From: Microbacterium sp.
Lineage (GTDB): Bacteria > Actinomycetota > Actinomycetes > Actinomycetales > Microbacteriaceae
Direction of reading: 5' to 3'
Length of the DNA: 64,000 bases
Assembly (NCBI GenBank): GCA_013823625.1
Contig: PNMM01000003.1
Location: 124,001-188,000, forward strand
How positions within the stretch are numbered: position 1 is the first letter of the stretch; each line of letters opens with the position of its first letter. Shown piece by piece: positions 7,696-15,646 of this stretch. The position numbers were made by a program, and so were the translations under genes. A model generated the notes under the pieces. The model was not told where the DNA came from. It saw only the letters and a program-made list of their open reading frames with translations, and made no database searches.

Positions 7696-7779
7696 ATGGA
7701 CAACGACAACGAGACCGTTGGCGGCTACGCCGTGCCCGTCGACCCGATGGACATGCTGCAGTGCGAGAGCTGCCAGTAG
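7696..7779 (+). CDS. 27-residue acidic peptide with C-terminal Cys-x-x-Cys-Gln
   Basis: This small gene has a full set of expression signals: the palindromic promoter above, AAGGAGGT at 7683-7690, ATG at 7696 and TAG at 7777-7779. The product has 27 residues with six acidic ones and no Lys or Arg. It runs from MDNDNETVGGY through AVPVDPMDMLQ to the end CESCQ, so the two cysteines are residues 23 and 26. There is no signal peptide or membrane helix. A strong hairpin follows 20 nt after the stop, then the APH-like gene. It could be a precursor peptide, a metal- or thiol-reactive peptide, or a leader peptide with late Cys codons. I know of no assigned function. Confidence 0.7.
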   Translation: MDNDNETVGGYAVPVDPMDMLQCESCQ

Positions 7780-7799
7780 CCCGCTGACACACGAACCAC

Positions 7800-7839
7800 C
7801 GAAACCCCGGAACGCCGACGACGGCGCTCCGGGGTTTCG
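7800..7839 (+). terminator. Strong hairpin between the Cys peptide and the kinase-like gene
   Basis: A perfect 12-bp stem, CGAAACCCCGGA (7800-7811) with TCCGGGGTTTCG (7828-7839), has a 16-nt loop that can itself pair (CGCCG/CGGCG). A T run follows only after 11 nt (7851-7855), so it may be a partial terminator or an RNA stabiliser. It would make peptide mRNA more abundant than the downstream message. Confidence 0.7.
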
Positions 7840-7883
7840 CTTAGGCCCTGTTTTTCGATTTCCCCCGGCCGGAGGAGGACACC

Positions 7884-8819
7884 GTGAGCATCACCGTTGA
7901 TGCCCGCTCTTCTGATGCGCGTGCCCGCCTCGCGAGTGACGCTGAAGTGCTCGACCGCGTGCACCGCACGCTCGGGCCGGTCGATGTCGTGGCCGAACAC
8001 TGGGGTGCCCACCGGGTCTCGCGCGTGCTCCACGTTGTGACACGCGGCGGCGAGCAAGCGGTCGTCAAATGGCACCGGGATGCGGGACCCCACCAGCGCG
8101 AGTCGGATGCCCTGCAGCACTACGCCGTGGCGCTCGGGGGCGATGCGCCGCGCATTGTGCTGAGCGACCCGTCACTGCGGCTCGTCACGCTCTCGCGTCT
8201 GCTCGGAGAACCCGCAGCCGGAACCGCTCACGAGCGCGACCCCGACATCCACATGCGTGCCGGCGACCTCGTGCGTCGATTGCACGATGCTGAGCCCCCG
8301 CGCCGGCACGCCCGCTTCGGTGCCATGATCGCCGCCGAGTTCGAGCGGTGGAGCCGCGCCGCCGATGAGCTGTGGGGTGATGGACTCGACGGCCGCGATG
8401 AGCGCGCCGAACGACTCGCGGCCGAGCGCCACGTTGCTCGGCAGCACGTCGCGGCTGCTCTCGACGTGGGCGAGCTCGACCACGTTCCGGCGCATCGTCG
8501 CCTCACGCCGCGGCACTGGATCATCGACCCGGGCGGGCACGTGCGCTTCATCGACTTTGCGCACCTTGAGTTTGAGCCGCGCATCGTCGACCTGCTGTGG
8601 CTCGAATACGGCCCGTGGCGCGACGAGCCCTGGTTGCGCGCGGCGTTCTTGCACGGCTATGGCCGAACGCCGACCGAACGCGACGAGCTCGTCCTGCGTG
8701 CTGTTGCTGCCACGCGCGGCCTCGAGTTGCTCGTGCGGGGCGAGTCGCGGGGCCACGCAGCCGAACGTGCGCTTGGGCGATCGATGCTCGACCGCCTGCT
8801 CGGCGCGACGCTCTTCTAG
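7884..8819 (+). CDS. Aminoglycoside phosphotransferase-fold protein with altered catalytic loop
   Basis: 311 residues from a GTG preceded by GGAGGAGG. The order fits the APH/choline-kinase fold: QAVVKWHRDAGPHQRESDALQ holds the ATP-lysine and helix C region, LVTLSRLLGEPA the hinge, and FIDFAHLEFEPRIVDLLWLE the Mg-binding region with Asp224. The catalytic loop reads HRRLTPRHW (204-212), where relatives have HGDxxPRNW; catalytic Asp is Arg206 and the metal Asn is His211. It may be a pseudokinase or use another mechanism. It lies 104 bp after the 27-residue peptide, and no other gene is in the unit. An antibiotic-resistance role is not supported. Confidence 0.75.
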   Translation: MSITVDARSSDARARLASDAEVLDRVHRTLGPVDVVAEHWGAHRVSRVLHVVTRGGEQAVVKWHRDAGPHQRESDALQHYAVALGGDAPRIVLSDPSLRLVTLSRLLGEPAAGTAHERDPDIHMRAGDLVRRLHDAEPPRRHARFGAMIAAEFERWSRAADELWGDGLDGRDERAERLAAERHVARQHVAAALDVGELDHVPAHRRLTPRHWIIDPGGHVRFIDFAHLEFEPRIVDLLWLEYGPWRDEPWLRAAFLHGYGRTPTERDELVLRAVAATRGLELLVRGESRGHAAERALGRSMLDRLLGATLF

Positions 8820-8867
8820 ACCGCACCCGGGCATCCGTCGTACCGATCGCCGCGGGAGCGCCGCGCC

Positions 8868-8873
8868 TAGACT
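8868..8873 (+). promoter_or_regulatory. -10 hexamer of the MaoC operon (leaderless promoter)
   Basis: TAGACT is followed by exactly 6 nt and then the GTG at 8880. There is no Shine-Dalgarno before that GTG. This hexamer probably drives maoC-maoC-murB. Confidence 0.5.
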
Positions 8874-8879
8874 GGACGC

Positions 8880-9329
8880 GTGCCTGTGAATCCTGAACTG
8901 ACCGAGCGCGCGTTCGCGCCAACGGCGCCCTACCTGGTGGGTCGAGAGAAGGTGCGCGAGTTTGCGCGTGCTGTGTTCGCCACCGCGCCCCTGCACCACG
9001 ACCCCGAGGCCGCGCGCGCCGCTGGCTTTGCCGACGTCGTGGCGCCGCCGACCTTTCCGATCGTGATCGCCGAGGCCACGCTGCAGCAGTTGCTGGCCGA
9101 GCCTGATGCGGGCATCGACTTCAGCCGTGTTGTGCACGGCGATCAGCGCTTCACCTACACCCGCCCGATCGTCGCGGGCGACGAGCTCACGGCCACCCTG
9201 CGGGTCACGAGCATCAAGTCGCTCGGCGGCAACAGCATGGTCACGAGCGAGTCGGCGATGACCGACGCCGCGGGCGAGCACGTCGTCACGAGCATCTCGA
9301 CGCTCGTCATTCGAGGAGACGAATCATGA
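8880..9329 (+). CDS. MaoC-type dehydratase, HadA-like subunit
   Basis: 149 residues from a GTG with a leaderless-type promoter. It resembles the N-terminal half-type hot-dog proteins paired with a second MaoC subunit in actinobacteria, such as mycobacterial HadA: VGREKVREFARAV, VVAPPTFPIV and VVHGDQRFTYTRPIVAGDEL. This subunit lacks the catalytic Asp-His hydratase motif and normally provides substrate binding. The next gene overlaps its end by 4 nt, consistent with a heterodimer made from one mRNA. The likely reaction is dehydration of (3R)-hydroxyacyl thioesters; whether the carrier is ACP or CoA cannot be read. Confidence 0.82.
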   Translation: MPVNPELTERAFAPTAPYLVGREKVREFARAVFATAPLHHDPEAARAAGFADVVAPPTFPIVIAEATLQQLLAEPDAGIDFSRVVHGDQRFTYTRPIVAGDELTATLRVTSIKSLGGNSMVTSESAMTDAAGEHVVTSISTLVIRGDES

Positions 9330-9742
9330 GCGTTCTCGACGGCCTCGAGGTGGGCCAGGTGGTTGCCGAGCGCGTCTTCCCCCTCACGCGCGACAGCCTC
9401 GTGCGCTACGCGGGAGCGAGCGGCGACTTCAACCCGATTCACTACCGCGATGATGTCGCGGCCGCGGTCGGGCTGCCGGGCGTGCTCGCGCACGGCATGC
9501 TCACGATGGGCTTCGCCGTTCAGCCGGTGATTGATTGGCTGGATGCCCGCGGCTGGGTCAGCGACTACCAAGTGCGGTTCACTCGTCCGGTCGTGGTCGA
9601 CCCGCAGCTCGGCGCCGTCGTCACGGTCACGGCCACGGTCGGGGCTGTGGATGACACCGGAGCCCGCATCGACCTCACCGCGAGCTACAGCGACCAAACG
9701 GTGCTCGGCAAGGCCCAGGTTCGCGTCACCGCGTTCGCCTGA
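9326..9742 (+). CDS. MaoC-type dehydratase, catalytic HadB-like subunit
   Basis: 138 residues. The hydratase-2 motif is complete: YAGASGDFNPIHYRD carries the Asp and His of the active site, followed by GVLAHGMLTMGF. It overlaps the upstream subunit by 4 nt and ends directly at the murB GTG. With that subunit it should form the (3R)-hydroxyacyl dehydratase. An organism without mycolic acids would use such a pair in general fatty-acid or side-chain metabolism; this is inference. Confidence 0.85.
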   Translation: MSVLDGLEVGQVVAERVFPLTRDSLVRYAGASGDFNPIHYRDDVAAAVGLPGVLAHGMLTMGFAVQPVIDWLDARGWVSDYQVRFTRPVVVDPQLGAVVTVTATVGAVDDTGARIDLTASYSDQTVLGKAQVRVTAFA

Positions 9743-10852
9743 GTGACCATGCAGCTCGCTGAGCTCACGACGTTGCGCGTCGGCGGCCCCGCCGAACGGT
9801 TCGTCGAGGCGACGACCGTCGACGCTCTCGTCGAGGCGGTGCTCGAGGCCGACGCTGTCGGCGAGCCGTGGCTCGTGCTCGGCGGCGGCTCGAACGTTCT
9901 CGTCGGTGACGAGGGTGTCGAGGGCGTTGTGGTTCGCGTCGCGACGCGCGGCATCGAGCGGCTGGCCGATGTCTCGGGCTCGGCTCGCCCCGTGCGCCTG
10001 CGCGTGCAGGCCGGCGAGTCGTGGGATGCCCTCGTGGCCCACACCGTCGAGTACGGCTGGGCGGGCATCGAAGCCCTCAGCGGCATTCCGGGATCGACGG
10101 GGGCCGCCCCCATTCAGAACATCGGGGCCTACGGTCAAGACCTCGCCGAGAGTCTCGTGAGCGTCGAGGTGCTCGACATCGAGAGTGGCGAGCGGCGCAC
10201 GGTGCCCGCGCCCGACCTCGAGCTCGGCTACCGCACGAGCGCGCTCAAGCAGGGGTGGCGAGCCGTCGTGCTGAGTGTTGACCTCGCGCTCGAGCGCACC
10301 GACGGCGCGCGCAGCCGGCCCGTCGGGTATGCGCAGCTCGCCGACGCCTTGGGGGTGAGCGTCGGCGACCGAGCACCGCTTGCGGGCGTGCGCTCGGCCG
10401 TGCTCGCGTTACGGGCCAGCAAAGGCATGGTGCTCGATGAGCACGACCCTCAGTCGGTGAGTGCGGGTTCGTTCTTCACCAATCCGATCGTCACCGAGTC
10501 GTTTGCCTTGCGCCTGCCCGGTGATGCGCCGCGCTGGCCCCAACAACCCGAGCCCGCGCCCCTCGTCGTGCCGCTCGGGAGCGAACCGGCCACGCCGCCC
10601 GAGCCCGTCGAGGGCACCGTCAAGCTCAGTGCCGCCTGGTTGATCGAGCACGCCGGCATCGCCCGCGGCTTTGCGCTGCCCGGCTCGGGCGCATCCGTCT
10701 CGACGAAGCACACGCTGGCCCTCACGAACGCGAGTGGGCGCGCGACGGCGGGCGAGGTTGCCGAGCTTGCGCGCTACATCCAGACGCGAGTCGCGAGTGA
10801 GTTCGGCGTCGTGCTGCACCCCGAGCCGGTTTTCGTCGGCATCGCGCTGTAG
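9743..10852 (+). CDS. murB: UDP-N-acetylmuramate dehydrogenase
   Basis: 369 residues from a GTG that touches the stop of the preceding gene; an ATG two codons later is an alternative. The FAD-binding signatures are clear: TTLRVGGPAERFVEA, GGGSNVLVGDEGV and GIPGSTGAAPIQNIGAYGQD. QSVSAGSFFTNPIV holds the active-site Ser, and the C-terminus has KHTLALTN. The enzyme reduces UDP-GlcNAc-enolpyruvate with NADPH to UDP-MurNAc in the cytoplasm. The length suits type I MurB of actinobacteria. Being downstream of the dehydratase pair, it is probably transcribed with them. Confidence 0.95.
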   Translation: MTMQLAELTTLRVGGPAERFVEATTVDALVEAVLEADAVGEPWLVLGGGSNVLVGDEGVEGVVVRVATRGIERLADVSGSARPVRLRVQAGESWDALVAHTVEYGWAGIEALSGIPGSTGAAPIQNIGAYGQDLAESLVSVEVLDIESGERRTVPAPDLELGYRTSALKQGWRAVVLSVDLALERTDGARSRPVGYAQLADALGVSVGDRAPLAGVRSAVLALRASKGMVLDEHDPQSVSAGSFFTNPIVTESFALRLPGDAPRWPQQPEPAPLVVPLGSEPATPPEPVEGTVKLSAAWLIEHAGIARGFALPGSGASVSTKHTLALTNASGRATAGEVAELARYIQTRVASEFGVVLHPEPVFVGIAL

Positions 10853-10857
10853 CCCGC

Positions 10858-11484
10858 CTAGATCAGCCCGCGCTCCATCGCGAGCGTCACCGCTCGCGTG
10901 CGGTCATTCACCCCAAGCTTCTCGAACGCGCGAACCAAGTGCGTCTTGACGGTCGCTTCGCCCACAAACAAGCGTTCGCCGATCGCGCGGTTCGAGAGCC
11001 CCTCGGCGACGAGTCGCAGCACCTCGGTCTCGCGCGTCGTGAGCGCGGTCGGTGCGGGCTCACGCATGCGTGACACCAGTTGGGCCGCGATGGCGGGTGA
11101 CAGGGCCACCTCGCCCGCCGCGACCGACCGCACGCCCGCAATGAGTTCTTCGGCGGGTGCCGCCTTGAGCAGGTAGCCACTCGCTCCCGCTTCGATCGCC
11201 GAGAGGATGCTCGCATCACTCTCATACGTCGTGAGCACGAGCACGCGCACCGCGTCGGAGCGCTCGCGAATGCGCGCGGTCGCCGCGTCGCCCGTGAGCC
11301 GCGGCATCCGCACGTCCATGACCACGAGGTCAGGCAAAAGCGCGAGTGCGAGGTCAACGGCCTGCTCGCCATCGACCGCTTCACCCACCACTTCGATGTC
11401 GGGTTCGGCGGCCAGCAGCGCAACGATGCCGGCCCGCACGACGGCGTGGTCGTCGGCGACGAGAACCCGAATGACGCGGCTCAC
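10858..11484 (-). CDS. NarL/LuxR-type response regulator
   Basis: 208 residues. The receiver domain has acidic Asp11-Asp12, phosphoacceptor Asp57 in VVMDVRMP, and the conserved Lys in YLLKAAPAEEL. The C-terminal LuxR helix-turn-helix begins LTTRETEVLRLVAEGLSNRA. It starts 4 nt inside the sensor kinase gene, so the two are translated together. It is the last gene of the exporter/two-component operon reading leftward from 14405, so it most likely controls that exporter. Its end is 5 bp from the convergent murB end. Confidence 0.92.
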   Translation of the reverse strand: MSRVIRVLVADDHAVVRAGIVALLAAEPDIEVVGEAVDGEQAVDLALALLPDLVVMDVRMPRLTGDAATARIRERSDAVRVLVLTTYESDASILSAIEAGASGYLLKAAPAEELIAGVRSVAAGEVALSPAIAAQLVSRMREPAPTALTTRETEVLRLVAEGLSNRAIGERLFVGEATVKTHLVRAFEKLGVNDRTRAVTLAMERGLI

Positions 11485-12629
11485 GCGATCACCAGCGCCG
11501 CGCCGGCCGGCAGCTCAGCAACGAGGGTCGTGCCCGCGCCCGGTGCGCTCGTCACGGTGAGGGTGCCGTGTACGAGGGCGAGGCGTTCGCTCATACCCGT
11601 GAGCCCGAAGCCGTCGGGGGCCGTTCCGGGGTCGAACCCGATGCCATCGTCGATGACGCTCACGCGAACCCGCTCGCCGTTCGCCGCACTCACCGCGATG
11701 CTGATGTGCGACGCGCGGGCATGCTTGCGCGCGTTGCCGACGGCCTCTTGCACGCACCGCAAGACGACCACCTCGACGTCGCGCGAGAGTTCGAGGTGCT
11801 CGTCGAGAGCGAGCTCGACCTGCACGCCCGTTTCGCGCATGAAGCGATCGGCGAGTCGATGCAGAGCGCTCGCGAGGTCGAGCCCGTCGTCGGCCACGGC
11901 CGCGCCAGCCGCCACGAGCGCGCGCGTTTCGGTGAGAGCCGCGCGCGCCGTCTCTTCGAGTAACGCGAGCGTCGCGTCAGGAGCAGCGGCTTCACGGCGG
12001 GCCCGCTGGGCCAGCATGACGAGACCCGTGAGGTCTTGAGCGATGGTGTCGTGCAGCTCACGCGCGAGGCGCTCACGCTCGTCGGCGGCCCCCGCGTCTC
12101 GGTTGAGTGCCGCGATCTGCTCTTGAGCGCCCTCGAGCTCGGCGAGCAGCCGGCCGCGCTCGTCGCCGAGCGCGGTCATGCGGCTAATCCAGAACCCCAT
12201 CGCGAGGCTGAAGATGAGGGAGAGCGCGACGGTAAAGCCCGTCTGAACGAGGTTGGCCGTGCCGGTGCCGAGCGAGACGAGAAAGCCCACTCCCACGGCG
12301 AGGGCGATGGCGACGTTCGCCACCACCGCCCGCCGCATCGTTGCACTGAAGCTCCAGGCGATCGGATACGCAATGACCTGAATGATCGCGAGAGTCGGGT
12401 AGGCCGAGACCACGAGCCCCGCGGAGACGACGACCGCGACGATGAACGGCGTCACCGTCGCGGCGTCGGGGCCGCGGCGCCCCAGCGCGATCCACGCCAC
12501 GACGAGCACCCCGATGCCGCCGAGACCCACGCCGACGCGCCAGGGCATGTCAGTGAGTACGAGCAGCAGCACGGCGAGGAGCACGGCCGTGCCGAGCACG
12601 GCCGCATCCCACCATCGCATCGAGGTCAT
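11481..12629 (-). CDS. Sensor histidine kinase, HisKA_3/DesK type
   Basis: 382 residues. Five or so membrane segments fill residues 8-150, with no large outside domain, as in intramembrane-sensing kinases. The dimerisation motif ERERLARELHDTIAQDL has phosphorylated His193. The C-terminal ATPase has VQEAVGNARKHA, DDGIGFDP and GFGLTGMSERL. It lies 7 bp after the ABC-2 permease gene and overlaps the response regulator. Such kinases often sense membrane stress or antibiotics handled by the linked exporter; the signal here is not known. Confidence 0.92.
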   Translation of the reverse strand: MTSMRWWDAAVLGTAVLLAVLLLVLTDMPWRVGVGLGGIGVLVVAWIALGRRGPDAATVTPFIVAVVVSAGLVVSAYPTLAIIQVIAYPIAWSFSATMRRAVVANVAIALAVGVGFLVSLGTGTANLVQTGFTVALSLIFSLAMGFWISRMTALGDERGRLLAELEGAQEQIAALNRDAGAADERERLARELHDTIAQDLTGLVMLAQRARREAAAPDATLALLEETARAALTETRALVAAGAAVADDGLDLASALHRLADRFMRETGVQVELALDEHLELSRDVEVVVLRCVQEAVGNARKHARASHISIAVSAANGERVRVSVIDDGIGFDPGTAPDGFGLTGMSERLALVHGTLTVTSAPGAGTTLVAELPAGAALVIA

Positions 12630-12636
12630 CGGGCGC

Positions 12637-13509
12637 TCAGCTGTCTTTGCGAATCCAGCGGAAGGTCAGGCTCGTGATGATGAGCCCGGCGACGAGCCAG
12701 ATGGCGAGCACGATCGCGATTCCCGGAAGATCCCACGACTCATTCTGTTCGAGAACGACGAGCTCGTCGGGCAAGAAGACGCTGCGCATACCCTGGGCCA
12801 TCCACTTGAGCGGAAAGACCGAGGCCACGTTTTGCAGCCACTCGGGCAGATCGCTGAAGCGCAAGTAGACGCCCGAGATGAATTGCAGCACGAGCGTGAT
12901 GGGAATCACCACGGCGGTAGCGCTCTTGCCGCTGCGCGGTACTGCACTGAGCGCGATGCCCAGAATGGCCGAGCACAGCACGCCGAGGGTGAACACCCAC
13001 GCGAACGTCACCCAGTTCTCGGGGTTCTCGGGCAGCGGCACCTGAAAGACCGTGAAGCCCAGCAGCAACAACACGCCGGCCTGCAAGAGGCCCGTCGTGA
13101 ACGACTGCCCGAGCTTGCCGATGAAGTAGCTCACGACCGGCAGGGGAGAGCCCGCAAGGCGCTTGAGCGTGCCATCGCTCTTCTCCATCGCGATGTCGAT
13201 CGCGAGGTTCTGCAGGCCGCTCAGCAGCACACCCGCGGCGAGCATCGCCGGCAAGAAGAACCACGCGGCCGTGATCTCGTCGCCGTCGGCCGTTTGCCCG
13301 AAGCTGGCCTCGCTAAACGAGACCGAGAAGATCGTCAGCATCACCACCGGAAAGAGAAAGGTGAAGAAGACCGTGTCGCCCTGGCGAAAGTACGCGCGCA
13401 CTTCGTAACCGATGCGCAGCACGCCCAGGCGGGCGGCGCGGACGATGGCCGATTCGGTGCGGGATGCCCGGGCTGGGCTCATGGTCGTGCTCGAGTCTGT
13501 CGTGCTCAT
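12637..13509 (-). CDS. ABC-2 type exporter permease
   Basis: 290 residues with six predicted membrane helices, the first at about 48-68. GTLKRLAGSPLPVVSYFIGK is the coupling segment typical of ABC-2 permeases of the DrrB/YadH type. Its ATG overlaps the end of the ATPase gene by 4 nt, and the sensor kinase follows after 7 bp. With the ATPase it should form an exporter for a hydrophobic or membrane-active compound. The substrate cannot be deduced from sequence. Confidence 0.88.
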   Translation of the reverse strand: MSTTDSSTTMSPARASRTESAIVRAARLGVLRIGYEVRAYFRQGDTVFFTFLFPVVMLTIFSVSFSEASFGQTADGDEITAAWFFLPAMLAAGVLLSGLQNLAIDIAMEKSDGTLKRLAGSPLPVVSYFIGKLGQSFTTGLLQAGVLLLLGFTVFQVPLPENPENWVTFAWVFTLGVLCSAILGIALSAVPRSGKSATAVVIPITLVLQFISGVYLRFSDLPEWLQNVASVFPLKWMAQGMRSVFLPDELVVLEQNESWDLPGIAIVLAIWLVAGLIITSLTFRWIRKDS

Positions 13510-14405
13510 CGTGCGGCCTCCGTCTCGTTCAGTGCTTCTGCGCTCAGGTCGCTTGCGTGCTCGTGCCCGACGAGGTCGAGGTACACGTCTTCGAGGCTCG
13601 GGCGAATCACCTCGAGCGAGTCGGGTTCGCTGCCCAGTCGGCTGACGAGCTCGGTCACGAGCGTCGCCGGCGTCGTCGTGCGTTGTTCGCGGCGCGTGCC
13701 GTTCTCGATCCAGCGCACAAGAGGCACGCGCGACTCGCGCCCGCCAATCTCGTCGATCGGCGCAAGGTCAACCATGCGGCCTCCCGCGATAATCCCCGCG
13801 CGATCGCCGAGCTGTGCTGCTTCGTCGAGGTAGTGCGTCGTCAACAGGATGCTCGTGCCCTCCTTCTGCAGTGTGCGGATCAGCTGCCAGAAGCTGCGGC
13901 GCGCCTCGGGGTCGAAGCCCGTCGTGGGCTCGTCAAGAAAGAGCAACTCGGGTGCGCCGACGATGCCGACCGCGACATCGACGCGGCGACGCTGCCCGCC
14001 CGAGAGCTTGCGGATCAAGACGCCCGCCTTGCTCTCGAGCCCCACGGCGGCGATGACCTCGTCAACGTCGCGCGGGCTCGGGTAGAGCGCGGCAAAGTGG
14101 CGCAGCTGTTCGGCGACCGTGACGTTGCCGCTCTCGCCGCTCGACTGCAGCACGATGCCGAGTCGGGCCTTCCAATCGAGCCCGCCCTTACCGGGGTCGA
14201 CGCCGAGCACGCGAACGTCGCCGCTCGTGCGGGCGCGATAGCCCTCGAGAATCTCGATAGTCGTCGACTTGCCGGCCCCGTTCGGGCCCAAGAGAGCGAA
14301 GGTTTCGCCGCGGTGAATGTCGAAGCTGATGCCGTCGACGGCGGTCAGGTCACCGTAGGTTTTGCGCAGGTCGCGCACCTCGATGACGTTGTCGTGTGTG
14401 GTCAT
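13506..14405 (-). CDS. ABC exporter ATPase subunit (DrrA-like)
   Basis: 299 residues from the ATG at 14405; an upstream in-frame extension is possible but the domain starts right after this ATG. Walker A is GPNGAGKST, the signature LSGGQRRR, and Walker B LLFLDEPTTGFDP. The C-terminal part (about 225-299) ends in the PSLEDVYLDLVG segment typical of DrrA-type subunits. It is the first gene of a four-gene unit with permease, sensor kinase and response regulator. The whole unit reads as a self-regulated drug or lipid exporter. Confidence 0.93.
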   Translation of the reverse strand: MTTHDNVIEVRDLRKTYGDLTAVDGISFDIHRGETFALLGPNGAGKSTTIEILEGYRARTSGDVRVLGVDPGKGGLDWKARLGIVLQSSGESGNVTVAEQLRHFAALYPSPRDVDEVIAAVGLESKAGVLIRKLSGGQRRRVDVAVGIVGAPELLFLDEPTTGFDPEARRSFWQLIRTLQKEGTSILLTTHYLDEAAQLGDRAGIIAGGRMVDLAPIDEIGGRESRVPLVRWIENGTRREQRTTTPATLVTELVSRLGSEPDSLEVIRPSLEDVYLDLVGHEHASDLSAEALNETEAAR

Positions 14406-14575
14406 GGCTCCAGCATCCTCTGCGCCGTCGGCCGCCGGAACACCTGCTCGGCTGATTCTCGGGTCAACCGATCGGTGGACCTCCGGGTGATAAATGCACA
14501 ATTCCTAATCGACGTGGGTTATTCGATAAACTGCGCACGCGCATAAACGCGCGCAATAGCGAGGAGAAAAACACC

Positions 14576-14917
14576 GTGAAGCGCATTACCACCGAGCTCG
14601 TCGACGACCTCGACGCCACCGTTATCGCTCCGGGCGAGGGGGGCACCGTCACGTTCTCGCTCGACGGCGCGAGCTACGAGATCGACCTGGGGCGCTCCAA
14701 CCAGCAGGCGCTGCGGGATGCCCTCGCTCCCTTCATCGCGGCGGCGCGGTCGACCGGCCGCCGCTCGTCGGGCTCCCCGCGCGCACGCCGCGCATCCACC
14801 GGCTCAGGCGACACCGCCGCCGTGCGCGCCTGGGCTCTGCGCAACGGCTACGAGGTGGGCGACCGCGGTCGTATTCCTGCCGAGATTCGCGCCGCCTACA
14901 CGGCCGCACAGGGCTAA
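14576..14917 (+). CDS. lsr2: Lsr2-type nucleoid protein
   Basis: 113 residues from a GTG preceded by GAGGAG. The N-terminal oligomerisation domain (1-60) has TTELVDDLDAT and VTFSLDGASYEIDL. After a basic Ser/Arg linker, the DNA-binding helix ends with the AT-hook-like Arg97-Gly98-Arg99 before IPAEIRAAY. Lsr2 binds AT-rich DNA and silences foreign genes in actinobacteria. A palindrome-like GCGCATAAACGCGC lies upstream, and the promoter is not clear. It converges with the racemase gene with 15 bp between stops. Confidence 0.95.
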   Translation: MKRITTELVDDLDATVIAPGEGGTVTFSLDGASYEIDLGRSNQQALRDALAPFIAAARSTGRRSSGSPRARRASTGSGDTAAVRAWALRNGYEVGDRGRIPAEIRAAYTAAQG

Positions 14918-14932
14918 GCGCTCAGTTCTTCA

Positions 14933-15634
14933 TCACGAGGCGCCACCGAGACACCACTCGGCGGCCGCTTCGGCGTGCAATCGCGCGGTCGCAAAGAGTG
15001 GCACCGAAATGTCGTCGGGCCGCAGAAGCAATTCGATTTCGGTGCAGCCCGCGATAACGCCCTGGGCGCCGCGAGCGACAAGCTCGTCAACGATTGCCAC
15101 ATAGGCGTCTCGCGACGAGGGCGAGATGACGCCCCGCACGAGCTCGTCGTAAATGACGGTGTGAATGATGGTGCGCCCGCGTTCGTCAGGAGTCAGCACC
15201 GTCAGCCCAAAACGCTCGCGCAAGCGGTCGGCGTAGAAGGGCTGCTCCATCGTGAACCGTGTGCCGAGCAGGGCAACCTGATCGATGCCGCGGGCCCGCA
15301 CGGCATCCCCCGTGGGGTCGGCGATGTGCAGCAGAGGCACGTCGATAGCGGCAGCCACCTCGTCGGCGAGAAGGTGCATGGTGTTCGAGCAGATCACCAC
15401 GGCCGTCGCGCCGGCCGCCACGAGCGACTGGGCCGCGCCCGCGAGCAACCGACCGGCGTCGTCCCAGCGCCCTGCCGACTGCAGTGCCTCAATCTCGGCG
15501 AAGTTGAAGGTGCGCATCACGAGGTCGCCCGAAGCAACACCCCCGAGGCGCTCGCGCACCCGCTCGTGAATGATGCGTTCGTACTCAATCGACGACTCCC
15601 ACGACATACCGCCGAGCAAGCCGATCGTGCGCAT
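14933..15634 (-). CDS. Aspartate/glutamate racemase family protein
   Basis: 233 residues. Both catalytic cysteines are present: Cys82 in VVICSNTMH and Cys197 in GVIAGCTEIEL. The N-terminal MRTIGLLGGMSWESSIEYER is typical of the YgeA/aspartate racemase subgroup. The enzyme would interconvert D- and L-amino acids, probably Asp or a broad range. It begins 12 bp downstream of the aminotransferase gene on the same strand, so a two-gene operon is likely. MurI-type glutamate racemase is less likely because of this motif context. Confidence 0.88.
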   Translation of the reverse strand: MRTIGLLGGMSWESSIEYERIIHERVRERLGGVASGDLVMRTFNFAEIEALQSAGRWDDAGRLLAGAAQSLVAAGATAVVICSNTMHLLADEVAAAIDVPLLHIADPTGDAVRARGIDQVALLGTRFTMEQPFYADRLRERFGLTVLTPDERGRTIIHTVIYDELVRGVISPSSRDAYVAIVDELVARGAQGVIAGCTEIELLLRPDDISVPLFATARLHAEAAAEWCLGGAS

Positions 15635-15646
15635 GGACGCGCCTGA

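Noticed and set aside
7696-7779. Lanthipeptide or lasso-peptide precursor
   Set aside because: The peptide has no Ser/Thr-rich core and no lanthipeptide, lasso or cyclodehydratase enzyme gene is nearby.
7884-8819. Aminoglycoside resistance gene
   Set aside because: The catalytic HGD motif is missing and the context is a small peptide gene, not a resistance or mobile region.
12442-13833. A 463-codon plus-strand frame opposite the kinase and permease genes
   Set aside because: Low-complexity Arg/Asp/His-rich product with no domain; antisense of conserved genes.
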